DNA of 64,000 nt from Paenibacillus sp. 37. Lineage in GTDB: Bacteria > Bacillota > Bacilli > Paenibacillales > Paenibacillaceae. Position numbers and translations under genes: made by a program. How positions within the stretch are numbered: the stretch's first letter is position 1; each line of letters starts with the position of its first letter. This document shows positions 1-7,885 of the stretch, piece by piece. The stretch lies in contig NZ_CP043761.1 of the NCBI RefSeq assembly GCF_008386395.1, forward strand, positions 7,006,001-7,070,000, read 5' to 3'. A model generated the notes under the pieces. It was given only the letters and a program-made list of their open reading frames with translations. It made no database searches and had not been told where the DNA came from.

Positions 1-122
1 GAATCTGCCTCGTTGTCCGAATTTGCAAAAACTTGCTTGCCTGTGCTGAAAACGGTTGAAATACCGATTAACATAACACTTAGACTAACGAGCATGGCCT
101 TCTGTAATACCTTATGCTTCAA
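1..122 (-). CDS. Secreted protein, N-terminal fragment only
   Basis: A minus-strand reading frame opens with a TTG codon at 122 and stays open to the window edge, giving about 40 residues. A good ribosome binding site (GGAGG) lies about 9 bases before the TTG. The peptide starts with Lys-rich residues, then a hydrophobic core (MLVSLSVMLIGISTVFS), and an Ala-x-Ala-like end at VFA-N, which is a typical Sec signal peptide. The rest of the protein lies outside the window, so its function cannot be read. It is divergent from the two-component system that starts at 328 and could be one of its targets; that is inference only. Confidence 0.6.
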   Translation of the reverse strand, partial: MKHKVLQKAMLVSLSVMLIGISTVFSTGKQVFANSDNEAD

Positions 123-247
123 AAATAAAACCTCCACTCATGTATTGTTCAAACGATTATTCGCTTGTGTTGTACTCAGTATAGAAGTGAAAGCTTATCA
201 TCTCACTACCGAACTTCTTATCATTTCCTTAAATCATCCTGACGTTA

Positions 248-276
248 TTCAATGCATAAGAAATATCGCTTATAAT
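248..276 (+). promoter_or_regulatory. Possible promoter of the two-component operon
   Basis: A perfect TATAAT lies at 271-276, about 50 bases before the response regulator start. The matching -35 position (TTCAAT, 248-253, 17-base spacer) is only a partial match. The surrounding 205 bases between the two divergent genes are otherwise featureless. Confidence 0.35.
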
Positions 277-327
277 TATCGTGCTACTCTTCAATTTAAG
301 GAAGATACAGGAATCAAGGGAGGATCT

Positions 328-1041
328 ATGGCGGAAAGCACAATTCTAATGGTGGATGATGAAGCGGAAATTATCCAATTAATGAGTATTTATTTCAATA
401 ACGAAGGTTACAAGCTTCTGCAAGCAGCAAATGGGATGGAGGCGTTGAAGATTCTGCAGACCAAGCAGGTTGATCTAATTGTACTGGATCTAATGATGCC
501 CAAGATGGATGGTTTGCAGGCGTGTATGAAAATACGAGAGACGAATCCAATTCCCATCATTATGCTGTCCGCTAAAAGCCAAGATATCGATAAAATATCA
601 GGCCTCAGCATCGGCGCAGATGACTACGTAACCAAACCATTCAACCCGCTCGAGCTGATCGCACGGATCAAGTCGCAGCTTCGAAGAATGAACCAGTTCA
701 ACTCCGTTTTGGGCAATGCGAACGAAATACATATCGAAAACGTAGTGATTAATAATGCATCCCACACGGTAACGGTCGATCAACAGGAAATCAAATTGAC
801 TCCCCGCGAGTTCGCGCTCCTTCATATGCTGGCTGTCAATAGAGGGATGGTGCTGAGTATGGATCGCATCTACGAAGAAGTCTGGAACGAGCCTTTTATG
901 GAGTCGAAGAATAGCGTCATGGTTCATATCCGTAAGCTCCGTGAGAAGATAGAATCCAATCCACGTGAACCGCGGATCATTAAAACCGTGTGGGGGATTG
1001 GATACAAAATCGAAAGCGATTTAAAAGCAAGGGGTGAGTAG
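328..1041 (+). CDS. OmpR/VanR-family response regulator
   Basis: A 237-residue response regulator. The receiver domain spans roughly residues 4-120, with the acidic pair D10-D11, phospho-acceptor D54 in LDLMMPKMDG, and the conserved Lys in YVTKPF. A winged-helix OmpR-type DNA-binding domain follows (about 135-232, ending in the typical VWGIGYKIE). The frame is open far upstream, but ATG 328 is chosen because it follows a strong AGGGAGG site and starts exactly at the receiver fold. Its last 8 bases overlap the start of the sensor kinase, so the two form an operon. It most resembles VanR and other cell-envelope stress regulators; the signal is unknown. Confidence 0.93.
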   Translation: MAESTILMVDDEAEIIQLMSIYFNNEGYKLLQAANGMEALKILQTKQVDLIVLDLMMPKMDGLQACMKIRETNPIPIIMLSAKSQDIDKISGLSIGADDYVTKPFNPLELIARIKSQLRRMNQFNSVLGNANEIHIENVVINNASHTVTVDQQEIKLTPREFALLHMLAVNRGMVLSMDRIYEEVWNEPFMESKNSVMVHIRKLREKIESNPREPRIIKTVWGIGYKIESDLKARGE

Positions 1042-2989
1042 GATCCAACCACAGTGGCTGTATACGATTCGGTGGAGATTAATGCTGATCATGGTTGCAA
1101 GCCTGGTTTTAACAGGCGCAGCTATTTTTTTGGGGTATGTCATGGCGGGAGCGCTGCAAAAAATTGAATATGTGGCTGTCCCGATTAATTGGCTCATTGA
1201 ATATGCCGGGTCCGTTCGCGTGATGATCATTACCGGTATCGTTCTGTTTCCCATCACTTTCTTCCTAACCAGCCTCCGCTTAGTTCGGGATTTACGCGAA
1301 ATCAACACAGGATTGCAGGAAATATCGGCAGGGCGGTTCGGGCAAGTTGTAAGGGTTAAGGGTAAGGATGAGTTAAGCGTCATCACGGAGAGTATGAATC
1401 AATTGAGCAGCGAATGGGATCATTATCTTGCGGAAATCACACGCGGTCTGGGGGAGATTGCGAGCGGGCAGTTTGACCATCAAATCCCGGAAATTGCCGA
1501 TCATCAACTGGGAGAGGTAGCACTCAGCATCAACCGTATGAGCATGCAGTTGAAGCATTCGATTGCAGAGGAACGCAAGGCGGAAAAGACCAAAAATGAT
1601 CTGATCACTGGTGTATCTCATGACCTGCGAACTCCACTGACCTCGATTCTCGGTTTTCTCGAAGTCATTGAGAACGATCGTTATCAGGATGAGGTGGAGA
1701 TGCGTTATTACGTCAACATTGCATATGAGAAATCTTTGGCGCTTCAGCGATTGATCGACGAATTATTCGAATATACACGGGTCAACAACGGCATGCCTCT
1801 GGAACTCAGCGAGCTTAATATGACCGGGTTAATTGGCCAGCTTGCCGAAGAATTCGTACCGATTACCGAGAGTGCAGGCATGGAAATTAGGCTGAACGTC
1901 CAAGAGGGAGACTTCAAAATTCAAGCGGACGGGGCATTGTTGGTACGGGCTTACGAGAATATACTCGCCAATGCCATCCAGTACGGGCGGATGGGCAAAT
2001 ATATCGATATTGATATTGCACAAGATGGAGATATGCTAGTTGTGCGAATCCAAAACTATGGAGTCCCCATTCCCGAGCGGGATTTACCCTTTATTTTCGA
2101 TCGTTTCTACCGCGTAGACAGCTCCAGGTCGAAGCAGACCGGAGGTACAGGTCTCGGTCTCGCCATAACAAAAAGTATTGTCGAGGTGCACGGAGGAGGC
2201 ATCACTGCGCACAGCAACAAAAAGGCAACCTGGTTTGAAACACGGTTATCGAGGTTCGGACCTAATCAGACGCAAGTGGCTGTTGCGGAAGAAGTTCAAA
2301 ACGAAATCAATCGGTTACCGACCGTGCTTCCGGAACAAGACCTTTTACCAAAACAAAGAATATTTCCTTGGCTTCGACACCTGTCTCTCTCCAGGATAGC
2401 TGCTGTACCCATGATCTTGCTGCTCGTCTGTGCAGTGGTACTATTCAGTATGAAGAATTCATTTACCTCTAATCTCGTGGTGAAGTTACCTTCCGTCTTC
2501 TCTGAAAATGAAGATTCAACGTTGACGTCAACAAGCGGAAATAACGAGATGGCTTTAATAACAGGCAAGACAGACAAAGGCTATACACTTCTCATTCATG
2601 ATTACCTTTTCGACGGTCAGAGCCTGAGTATCCAATACTCAATGAAGCATTCTAACCAGATATCGGAGTTGCAGTGGGTGAAAAAAAAATCGGTCAAGCC
2701 AACTTTTACTTTGGATGCTTCAACGATAAAGGCGGTTCCCGGCATCGCCACGGATTCAGGTGTAGTTTTGGCCAAAAACGGAACTATCCGATTTCACTTT
2801 ACTGGGAGCTCGCCACCTCCAGACCAGTTCCTATTGAGGATCAACGTAAACCAGTTAATCCTATCCGATGGCCCGGGTCAGCAGGATCTGCTCTCCGGAG
2901 ACTGGAGCTTCGAAATTCCTGTGAAGAAAAATTATGAACGAAAAGCTAATGGTCAAAGCGCACCCTTACAGGATTCAACTGATTTTTGA
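1034..2989 (+). CDS. Sensor histidine kinase with extra C-terminal TM and ectodomain
   Basis: A 651-residue kinase that starts at GTG 1034, overlapping the response regulator. Two N-terminal membrane segments (about residues 17-40 and 58-80) are followed by a HAMP linker, a second HAMP-like stretch, the HisKA box with phospho-acceptor H196 (GVSHDLRTPLTS), and a full HATPase domain (N box near NAIQYG, G boxes GTGLGLAI), ending near residue 400. Most VanS-like kinases stop here. This one goes on with about 50 cytoplasmic residues, a third membrane segment (about 455-475), and some 175 more residues predicted to be outside the cell. The tail pattern (IHDYLFDGQSLSIQYSMK, and a closing GDWSFEIPVKK) recalls the DUF4179/DUF5643 ectodomains of anti-sigma-like proteins; that match is from memory. 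Kinase call firm, tail identity tentative. Confidence 0.9.
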   Translation: MSRIQPQWLYTIRWRLMLIMVASLVLTGAAIFLGYVMAGALQKIEYVAVPINWLIEYAGSVRVMIITGIVLFPITFFLTSLRLVRDLREINTGLQEISAGRFGQVVRVKGKDELSVITESMNQLSSEWDHYLAEITRGLGEIASGQFDHQIPEIADHQLGEVALSINRMSMQLKHSIAEERKAEKTKNDLITGVSHDLRTPLTSILGFLEVIENDRYQDEVEMRYYVNIAYEKSLALQRLIDELFEYTRVNNGMPLELSELNMTGLIGQLAEEFVPITESAGMEIRLNVQEGDFKIQADGALLVRAYENILANAIQYGRMGKYIDIDIAQDGDMLVVRIQNYGVPIPERDLPFIFDRFYRVDSSRSKQTGGTGLGLAITKSIVEVHGGGITAHSNKKATWFETRLSRFGPNQTQVAVAEEVQNEINRLPTVLPEQDLLPKQRIFPWLRHLSLSRIAAVPMILLLVCAVVLFSMKNSFTSNLVVKLPSVFSENEDSTLTSTSGNNEMALITGKTDKGYTLLIHDYLFDGQSLSIQYSMKHSNQISELQWVKKKSVKPTFTLDASTIKAVPGIATDSGVVLAKNGTIRFHFTGSSPPPDQFLLRINVNQLILSDGPGQQDLLSGDWSFEIPVKKNYERKANGQSAPLQDSTDF

Positions 2990-3244
2990 AATTAATATTA
3001 CATTTCAGTACCACTGAATTACAATAAGAGTATCGCCGGACAGACCTAGTAAAGGAAATCAGTATCGGCATGTTTAACCCGACAATATTAAGCGAGGAAG
3101 AAATTATATTCTTATTCATTTGATACCACAGCTCCTTTACTAAAGCGCTGTTTCATATATATACCAGCTTTCGCCTTCTTGGGAAAATCATAGTACTGAT
3201 GGGCAGGCAAGTATTACGATAAACGTAGCTAGAAAGGAAACCCC

Positions 3245-4210
3245 ATGAATAGCTCCTTAAAGCAACTCATCAAATCACCCGCATTTCCCGGTGGAATCAT
3301 AACCATTCTGATATTTTACCTGGATTACTTTCAATTCGAACTTGTTGAAAAATTTCTACTGTTTGCGGCTTTCGTCATTGTGCCTCTTGTGATTTCGCTT
3401 TTGAACCATGACGAAAAGAGTACATATCAACGAATGATGTATGCTGCTATGAAGTGGCTTCAATTTCCCGCTGCGCTTTTTACTCTAGCTTCGGTAATGA
3501 GTAATAAGATGTGGGGGTTAGGAAGTACGACAATCCCGGGGATTCTGTCCCTTGGGTGGCTACTGTTCACACTGTTGCTTGGCATCTATGGCTTGACTAC
3601 TATTGTGATCTCTAAAGGAAAAGCAGCCGAAATAGCGATTGGCGCGGGGCTCGTTTATTTTTTTATCGGGGGCATTTGGTTTACCTTATATCAATATCAA
3701 GTAAACCTCTTCCAGGCTAATCCTGCAACGCATGCATTAAGCTCGGTTCACTTTCATTTTTCATCTGCGATCGTTCCAATTTTTATTGGTGCACTGGGAC
3801 GCATCGTGACGAAGAAAAGCTGGTATCCTTGGGTTGTTGCCATCGATATCATCGGACCCATATTGATTGCTATTGGTATGATTTTCTCCAAGCCAATTGA
3901 ATACATTGGTGTCACTTTGTTCGCCTGTAATATTGTGGTTTACACCGCTTATCTCCTTACTTACTTGAGAAAAAACGCTTTGGATATTAAGGCAACCATT
4001 TTTTTAGGCCTTTCTTGCCTAGCTTTCTACACGGTTGTTGTCATTTCCATCTTCTATCCGTTACTGAAAAGTATGTACTCCTTAACCATACTCGATTTCA
4101 TTCCCATTTACGGATCTCTGTATGCGTTTGGCTTTGTCTTATGTGGACTAATTGGTTGGGTGTTTATGGTGGACTTCATTAAGGAAAAAGCTAACCAATC
4201 GGCTTCATAG
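3245..4210 (+). CDS. YndJ-like integral membrane protein
   Basis: A 321-residue protein made almost entirely of hydrophobic helices; about nine or ten membrane segments can be counted. It has an AGAAAGGA ribosome binding site before ATG 3245. The spacing of segments and the central motif with HFHFSSAIVPIFIGALGR resemble the YndJ family of Bacillus, whose function is unknown. No catalytic motif beyond the His-x-His pair is visible. The gene stands alone: it is 255 bases from the kinase and 91 bases from the HEAT-repeat gene, which may be co-transcribed since a terminator appears only after the latter. Confidence 0.6.
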   Translation: MNSSLKQLIKSPAFPGGIITILIFYLDYFQFELVEKFLLFAAFVIVPLVISLLNHDEKSTYQRMMYAAMKWLQFPAALFTLASVMSNKMWGLGSTTIPGILSLGWLLFTLLLGIYGLTTIVISKGKAAEIAIGAGLVYFFIGGIWFTLYQYQVNLFQANPATHALSSVHFHFSSAIVPIFIGALGRIVTKKSWYPWVVAIDIIGPILIAIGMIFSKPIEYIGVTLFACNIVVYTAYLLTYLRKNALDIKATIFLGLSCLAFYTVVVISIFYPLLKSMYSLTILDFIPIYGSLYAFGFVLCGLIGWVFMVDFIKEKANQSAS

Positions 4211-4301
4211 GAGTAGTTTATTCAGGTTCGTGCTATAATAGTGATCACATAAATAACATTCATCATTCTGCCGAGATGGCGATGATTAAGGAGATTGAAT
4301 T

Positions 4302-4754
4302 TTGACGAACAACCATGATATTGGAGCAGTTAACGAACTACCGGAGAACTTTGAAGAGCTCAAACGAGCGGCTAATCGGACGTCAAGCTGGAGAGACAGA
4401 CTAAATGCGGTGAACGAATTGGGGAACTGGAATACAGAACCTACCATTAAGTTGCTGCAGCATGTTTTGAAAAATGACCAAGTGTTTCAAGTGCGCGAAG
4501 CCGCATATCTCAAGCTGAACCAGTTGGATGAAGATGTACAAATGCCTGCCAAAAACAAAGGTGAGCTGTTTAAAGGGACTAACAAAATTTTGCTGCGGAT
4601 CAAAAAAAGCCTTCCTGAAGGTCACACATTTGAGGAATTCAAGGAAAAACTGCAAAAGACACGTCTGGATCTCTATGATACTTACGAGGGCGACAAAGAT
4701 GCTGAGTTCGACTCCTGGCTCCATGGAATTTGGGAGACACTAGGTAGAAGATAG
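4302..4754 (+). CDS. HEAT-repeat domain protein
   Basis: A small 150-residue soluble protein. The start is a TTG at 4302, chosen because an AAGGAGA site lies 7 bases upstream and no in-frame ATG is placed better. Residues 28-80 show the paired-helix HEAT pattern (WRDRLNAVNELGNW, then VREAAYLKLNQL), as in short phycobilisome-lyase-like or scaffold repeats. The C-terminal half is charged and ends in a Trp-rich helix (DSWLHGIWETLG). HEAT repeats bind other proteins; the partner is not evident. It is followed directly by a clear terminator. Confidence 0.7.
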   Translation: MTNNHDIGAVNELPENFEELKRAANRTSSWRDRLNAVNELGNWNTEPTIKLLQHVLKNDQVFQVREAAYLKLNQLDEDVQMPAKNKGELFKGTNKILLRIKKSLPEGHTFEEFKEKLQKTRLDLYDTYEGDKDAEFDSWLHGIWETLGRR

Positions 4755-4786
4755 CCGCCGTTCACCGTGTAATAGCTGAATACAAA

Positions 4787-4818
4787 GCCACTCCAAAAAT
4801 GGAGTGGCTTCTTTATTT
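4787..4818 (+). terminator. Terminator after the HEAT-repeat gene
   Basis: Perfect 8-bp stem GCCACTCC / GGAGTGGC with an AAAAAT loop, followed by a T-rich run. It closes the plus-strand transcript. Confidence 0.85.
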
Positions 4819-4888
4819 CTTCTGTGTCATCTCCATCAGATATGGTTTTTTTCTCTGAAAAAAGTCACCACTGACAAACTGATCTGAC

Positions 4889-4936
4889 AAAAAAACGCCC
4901 TGTCTACTGATTCTTAAAAATCAGTAAACAAAGCGC
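4889..4936 (-). terminator. Terminator after the aldehyde dehydrogenase gene
   Basis: Read on the minus strand, a long hairpin with core TTTACTGATT / AATCAGTA and an outer GC base is followed by seven T residues. It ends the MetE-like/aldehyde dehydrogenase transcript. Confidence 0.8.
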
Positions 4937-5005
4937 AAAGTTAGAGCATACATTCAATTTCACATACACATTCCCTGTATGATGAGAAGTTGTGTGCTAT
5001 AAGAT

Positions 5006-6496
5006 TTATTCTGGTATATAAGGAAGATCCAGTGTCTTCGGAACGTTGATGACATGTTTTTCTGTATACGTGCGGATCCCTTCTGCGCCGTATTCACGGC
5101 CAATTCCCGATTGCTTGAAGCCACCGAAAGGGAACCGAACGTCGAGCCCCTGCACAGCAGCGGTATTGATCATGGTCGTTCCAGCTTCGAGTTGACGTGC
5201 GACGGAGATAGCATCCTCTTCTTTCCCCCACACAGAACTCGTCAATCCATATATGCTTTCATTGTGTAGATGAATAACCTGCTCTTCATCGTCAAATGGC
5301 AGAATCGGAACCGTAGGGCCAAACTGTTCCTCTACGACAATCGGGTCATGAACATCGCAACCCAAAACAAGCGTAGGTTGTAGGTAGTAACCTTGGTCAA
5401 ACAGCTTCTGATCCAGAATTTGCCCGAGAGGGATGACCTTAGCCCCGCGCTTTTGCGCATCTTCCACCAAACCAAGCACGTAATTCTTCTGCTTCAGGTT
5501 ATTAACCGGGCCTACCGTCGTATTTGAATCAAAGGGATCACCAATTCGAATCCAACGATTCGCCGCTTCTATATATGTTTCCACGAACTCATTATAAATA
5601 GAACGGTGTACATACACACGTTTGGCGATCATACAGATCTGTCCTGTTGTTAAGAAATTAGAAATGACAATCCGTCGCATGGCTCGCTCATCATGTACAT
5701 CAAAGCTCTCCAAGAAGATAGCCGCATCATTACCACCAAGCTCAAGCGTCATATCCTTAATCGTTTCCGAAGCCGCTTTAATAATATGCTTAGCTGTCGC
5801 GGTTCCACCTGTAAAAGCGATTTTAGTAACAAGAGGATTACTAGTCAGTTCAACGCCCACATCGGCATCACCATGAACGACATTGATTACACCAGCCGGG
5901 AACTCACTGGCAATAATCTCTGCGACTTTCGCTGCCGCCAGTGGCGCAAATGGGCTTGGTTTAAGCACAATCGTGTTGCCCGCAAGTAAGGCAGGGGCGA
6001 TCTTAATCGTAGATAAAGCAATGGGATAGTTCCATGGACTAATTGCTGCCACCACACCAATTGGATCATAGGAAAGAATCGTTTTACCGTTCTCATGCTC
6101 TTTGATCTCTTCCTGTAGAGCTGATTTAGCTTCATTACAAGCAAATTCCATCCACATTAACGAAACATAAATTTCGCCGTGTGCATCATACAGGGGCTTG
6201 CCATGCTCTCTAGACAGCAAATGTACAATTTCATTCTCAGCTGCTCTAATCTTCTCGATCGCCTTGCGCATCATCATAATGCGTTCATCAATGGAGGTCT
6301 GCTTCCATGTTTTAAAAGCCCCTGCCGCCGCTTCAATCGCTTCAACCGCTTGTTCTTTCGTAGTAACAGGGAAATAGCCTACAATCTCGGTTGGGTTGGC
6401 CGGGTTTTCTTTTGCTAACTGCGAAAGGGATTTTACATTCTGACCATTAATGAAAGCTTCAACGATAATTGTCTCTTGGTCTGCTTGGATCGTCAT
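5006..6496 (-). CDS. NAD(P)-dependent aldehyde dehydrogenase family protein
   Basis: A 496-residue aldehyde dehydrogenase. The whole family fold is present: the PWNYP cofactor motif, the LKPSPFAP segment, the FTGG Rossmann turn, the general base E252 in LELGGNDAA, and the catalytic cysteine C288 in TTGQICMIAKR. The closest functional groups by pattern are succinate-semialdehyde or aromatic aldehyde dehydrogenases, but substrate cannot be fixed from sequence. A GGAGGG site precedes the ATG. It lies 27 bases downstream of the MetE-like gene and shares its transcript. Confidence 0.9.
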   Translation of the reverse strand: MTIQADQETIIVEAFINGQNVKSLSQLAKENPANPTEIVGYFPVTTKEQAVEAIEAAAGAFKTWKQTSIDERIMMMRKAIEKIRAAENEIVHLLSREHGKPLYDAHGEIYVSLMWMEFACNEAKSALQEEIKEHENGKTILSYDPIGVVAAISPWNYPIALSTIKIAPALLAGNTIVLKPSPFAPLAAAKVAEIIASEFPAGVINVVHGDADVGVELTSNPLVTKIAFTGGTATAKHIIKAASETIKDMTLELGGNDAAIFLESFDVHDERAMRRIVISNFLTTGQICMIAKRVYVHRSIYNEFVETYIEAANRWIRIGDPFDSNTTVGPVNNLKQKNYVLGLVEDAQKRGAKVIPLGQILDQKLFDQGYYLQPTLVLGCDVHDPIVVEEQFGPTVPILPFDDEEQVIHLHNESIYGLTSSVWGKEEDAISVARQLEAGTTMINTAAVQGLDVRFPFGGFKQSGIGREYGAEGIRTYTEKHVINVPKTLDLPYIPE

Positions 6497-6523
6497 TTTA
6501 CATCCCTCCGTTATTTAGATAGA

Positions 6524-7609
6524 TTAATTCCAAACTTCTTCTGCAATTTCCTTCACATAACGAAGTTTACGCCATTGTTGTTCTTCCGTTAGAATGTTGC
6601 CTTCTTCTGTAGATGAGAAACCACATTGTGGGCTCAAACAAAGTTGCTCAAGTGGTACATAGGTTGCCGCCTCTGCAATCCGGGCTTTAATTTGTTCTTT
6701 ATCCTCTAACTCGCCTGTTTTCGATGTAAGTAAACCAAGTACGATTTTCAAATCTTTTCGATTTACATATTTTAATGGTTCGAAACCACCTGAGCGCTCA
6801 TCATCAAATTCTAAAAATAATCCATCTACGTTTAAGCCTCCAAAGATAACTTCAGAAGCGTAATCATAACCACCCGTTGAGAAATAGTTCGATTTATAGT
6901 TACCACGACAAATGTGCATCGTCACAACTAAATTTGCCGGTTTATGAGACAAGGATTCATTAATCATACGTTGCATCGTTTTCAACTCTTCCGCCGGTTC
7001 CAGACCTTTAGCACGTAGCTTATCGTGACCAGCGTCTGAGAATAGGTCTGCCCAAGCGGTATCATCTAATTGCAGGTATCGACATCCTGCATCATAGAAG
7101 GCTTGAATGGCTTTTTGATACGCCGCAATTGTATCCTGAAGGAATTGTTCTCGGTCCGTATAGACATTGGCGCCATTTTCCAATCGATATAGAAGCATGT
7201 TTGGACTTGGAATGGTCTGTTTCGCCACTGCGTCACCTGCATGCTTTTTCAAAAACTCAAAATCCTTAACAAAGGGATGACTCGAGAAATCAACTTTACC
7301 AACAACACGAATCCCGCCCTTGCGAGTTTGCATATTATGGAATTTTGGTCCGTCTATTTGCTCATACAACTCTACGCCATCCAAGCCACCCAGAAAATCA
7401 AAATGCCACCAGCTTCTGCGGAATTCACCATCCGTAACGGCCAATACGCCATTTTCCTTTTGCTTTTCAATAATTCGAATAATCTCTTTATCTTCTATAG
7501 CTCTTAATTCTTCATATGTGATGTTGCCTGATTTATATTGTTCACGTGCCTGACTTAAGTTTGCAGGGCGTAGAAAGCTACCTACATGATCATTACGAAA
7601 TGGTATCAT
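6524..7609 (-). CDS. MetE C-terminal-like (YxjG/YxjH-type) methyltransferase
   Basis: A 361-residue protein of the vitamin-B12-independent methionine synthase C-terminal family (cd03311-like), as in Bacillus YxjG and YxjH. The opening HVGSFLRP, the TDGEFRRSWWHFDF segment, QLDDTAWAD, and the zinc-ligand motifs MHICRGN and LSPQCGFSS are all in place. Only the catalytic half of full-length MetE is present, which is normal in this subfamily. It probably moves a methyl group to homocysteine or a related thiol. A GAAGGAG site lies before ATG. It is the first gene of a two-gene operon with the aldehyde dehydrogenase, a pairing with no obvious pathway. Confidence 0.88.
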   Translation of the reverse strand: MIPFRNDHVGSFLRPANLSQAREQYKSGNITYEELRAIEDKEIIRIIEKQKENGVLAVTDGEFRRSWWHFDFLGGLDGVELYEQIDGPKFHNMQTRKGGIRVVGKVDFSSHPFVKDFEFLKKHAGDAVAKQTIPSPNMLLYRLENGANVYTDREQFLQDTIAAYQKAIQAFYDAGCRYLQLDDTAWADLFSDAGHDKLRAKGLEPAEELKTMQRMINESLSHKPANLVVTMHICRGNYKSNYFSTGGYDYASEVIFGGLNVDGLFLEFDDERSGGFEPLKYVNRKDLKIVLGLLTSKTGELEDKEQIKARIAEAATYVPLEQLCLSPQCGFSSTEEGNILTEEQQWRKLRYVKEIAEEVWN

Positions 7610-7642
7610 AACTATTTCTCCTTCTAACTTTTTGGTTCACTG

Positions 7643-7697
7643 AGTATAGCATGATTGAAAAGATAGTATGTTATATGAAAAATGCATGACTGGTCAT
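7643..7697 (-). promoter_or_regulatory. Promoter and palindrome upstream of the MetE-like gene
   Basis: On the minus strand an extended -10 (TGCTATACT; hexamer at 7643-7648) lies 34 bases before the start codon. The -35 is weak, which suggests activator help. About 40 bases upstream is the palindrome ATGAC-TG-GTCAT (7686-7697), a plausible operator. Confidence 0.4.
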
Positions 7698-7730
7698 AGC
7701 TTTTAACAATAGCTAAAAGACTTTAATAAG

Positions 7731-7768
7731 CAAAAAAACCACAACCTCATAGGGTAGTAGATGTGGTT
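7731..7768 (-). terminator. Terminator-like hairpin between divergent genes
   Basis: On the minus strand, AAACCACA pairs with TGTGGTTT and is followed by seven T residues. It points toward the MetE-like gene, although no gene lies upstream of it on this strand. It could be a leader attenuator or a relic. Confidence 0.55.
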
Positions 7769-7837
7769 TACCTTATATTAAAATCAATTTGGCCTAGCAT
7801 CTGATTTCCTATCTCTCCCATTACATTTATTTTCTAG

Positions 7838-7843
7838 TATAAT
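7838..7843 (+). promoter_or_regulatory. Possible -10 of the GH120 gene
   Basis: A perfect TATAAT sits 42 bases before ATG 7886. No good -35 is seen at the right distance, so activation by a regulator is likely. Confidence 0.35.
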
Positions 7844-7885
7844 AACGGGATACAACAAACATTTTAAAATAGAAGGAGAGTTGTT

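Noticed and set aside
13..327. Upstream extension of the response regulator reading frame
   Set aside because: The frame is open but the ribosome binding site and the receiver fold both begin at 328; the extension also overlaps a divergent signal-peptide gene.
7610..7885. SAM (S-box) or T-box riboswitch before the MetE-like gene
   Set aside because: Neither the S-box conserved core nor the T-box sequence GGTGG with specifier loop is present.
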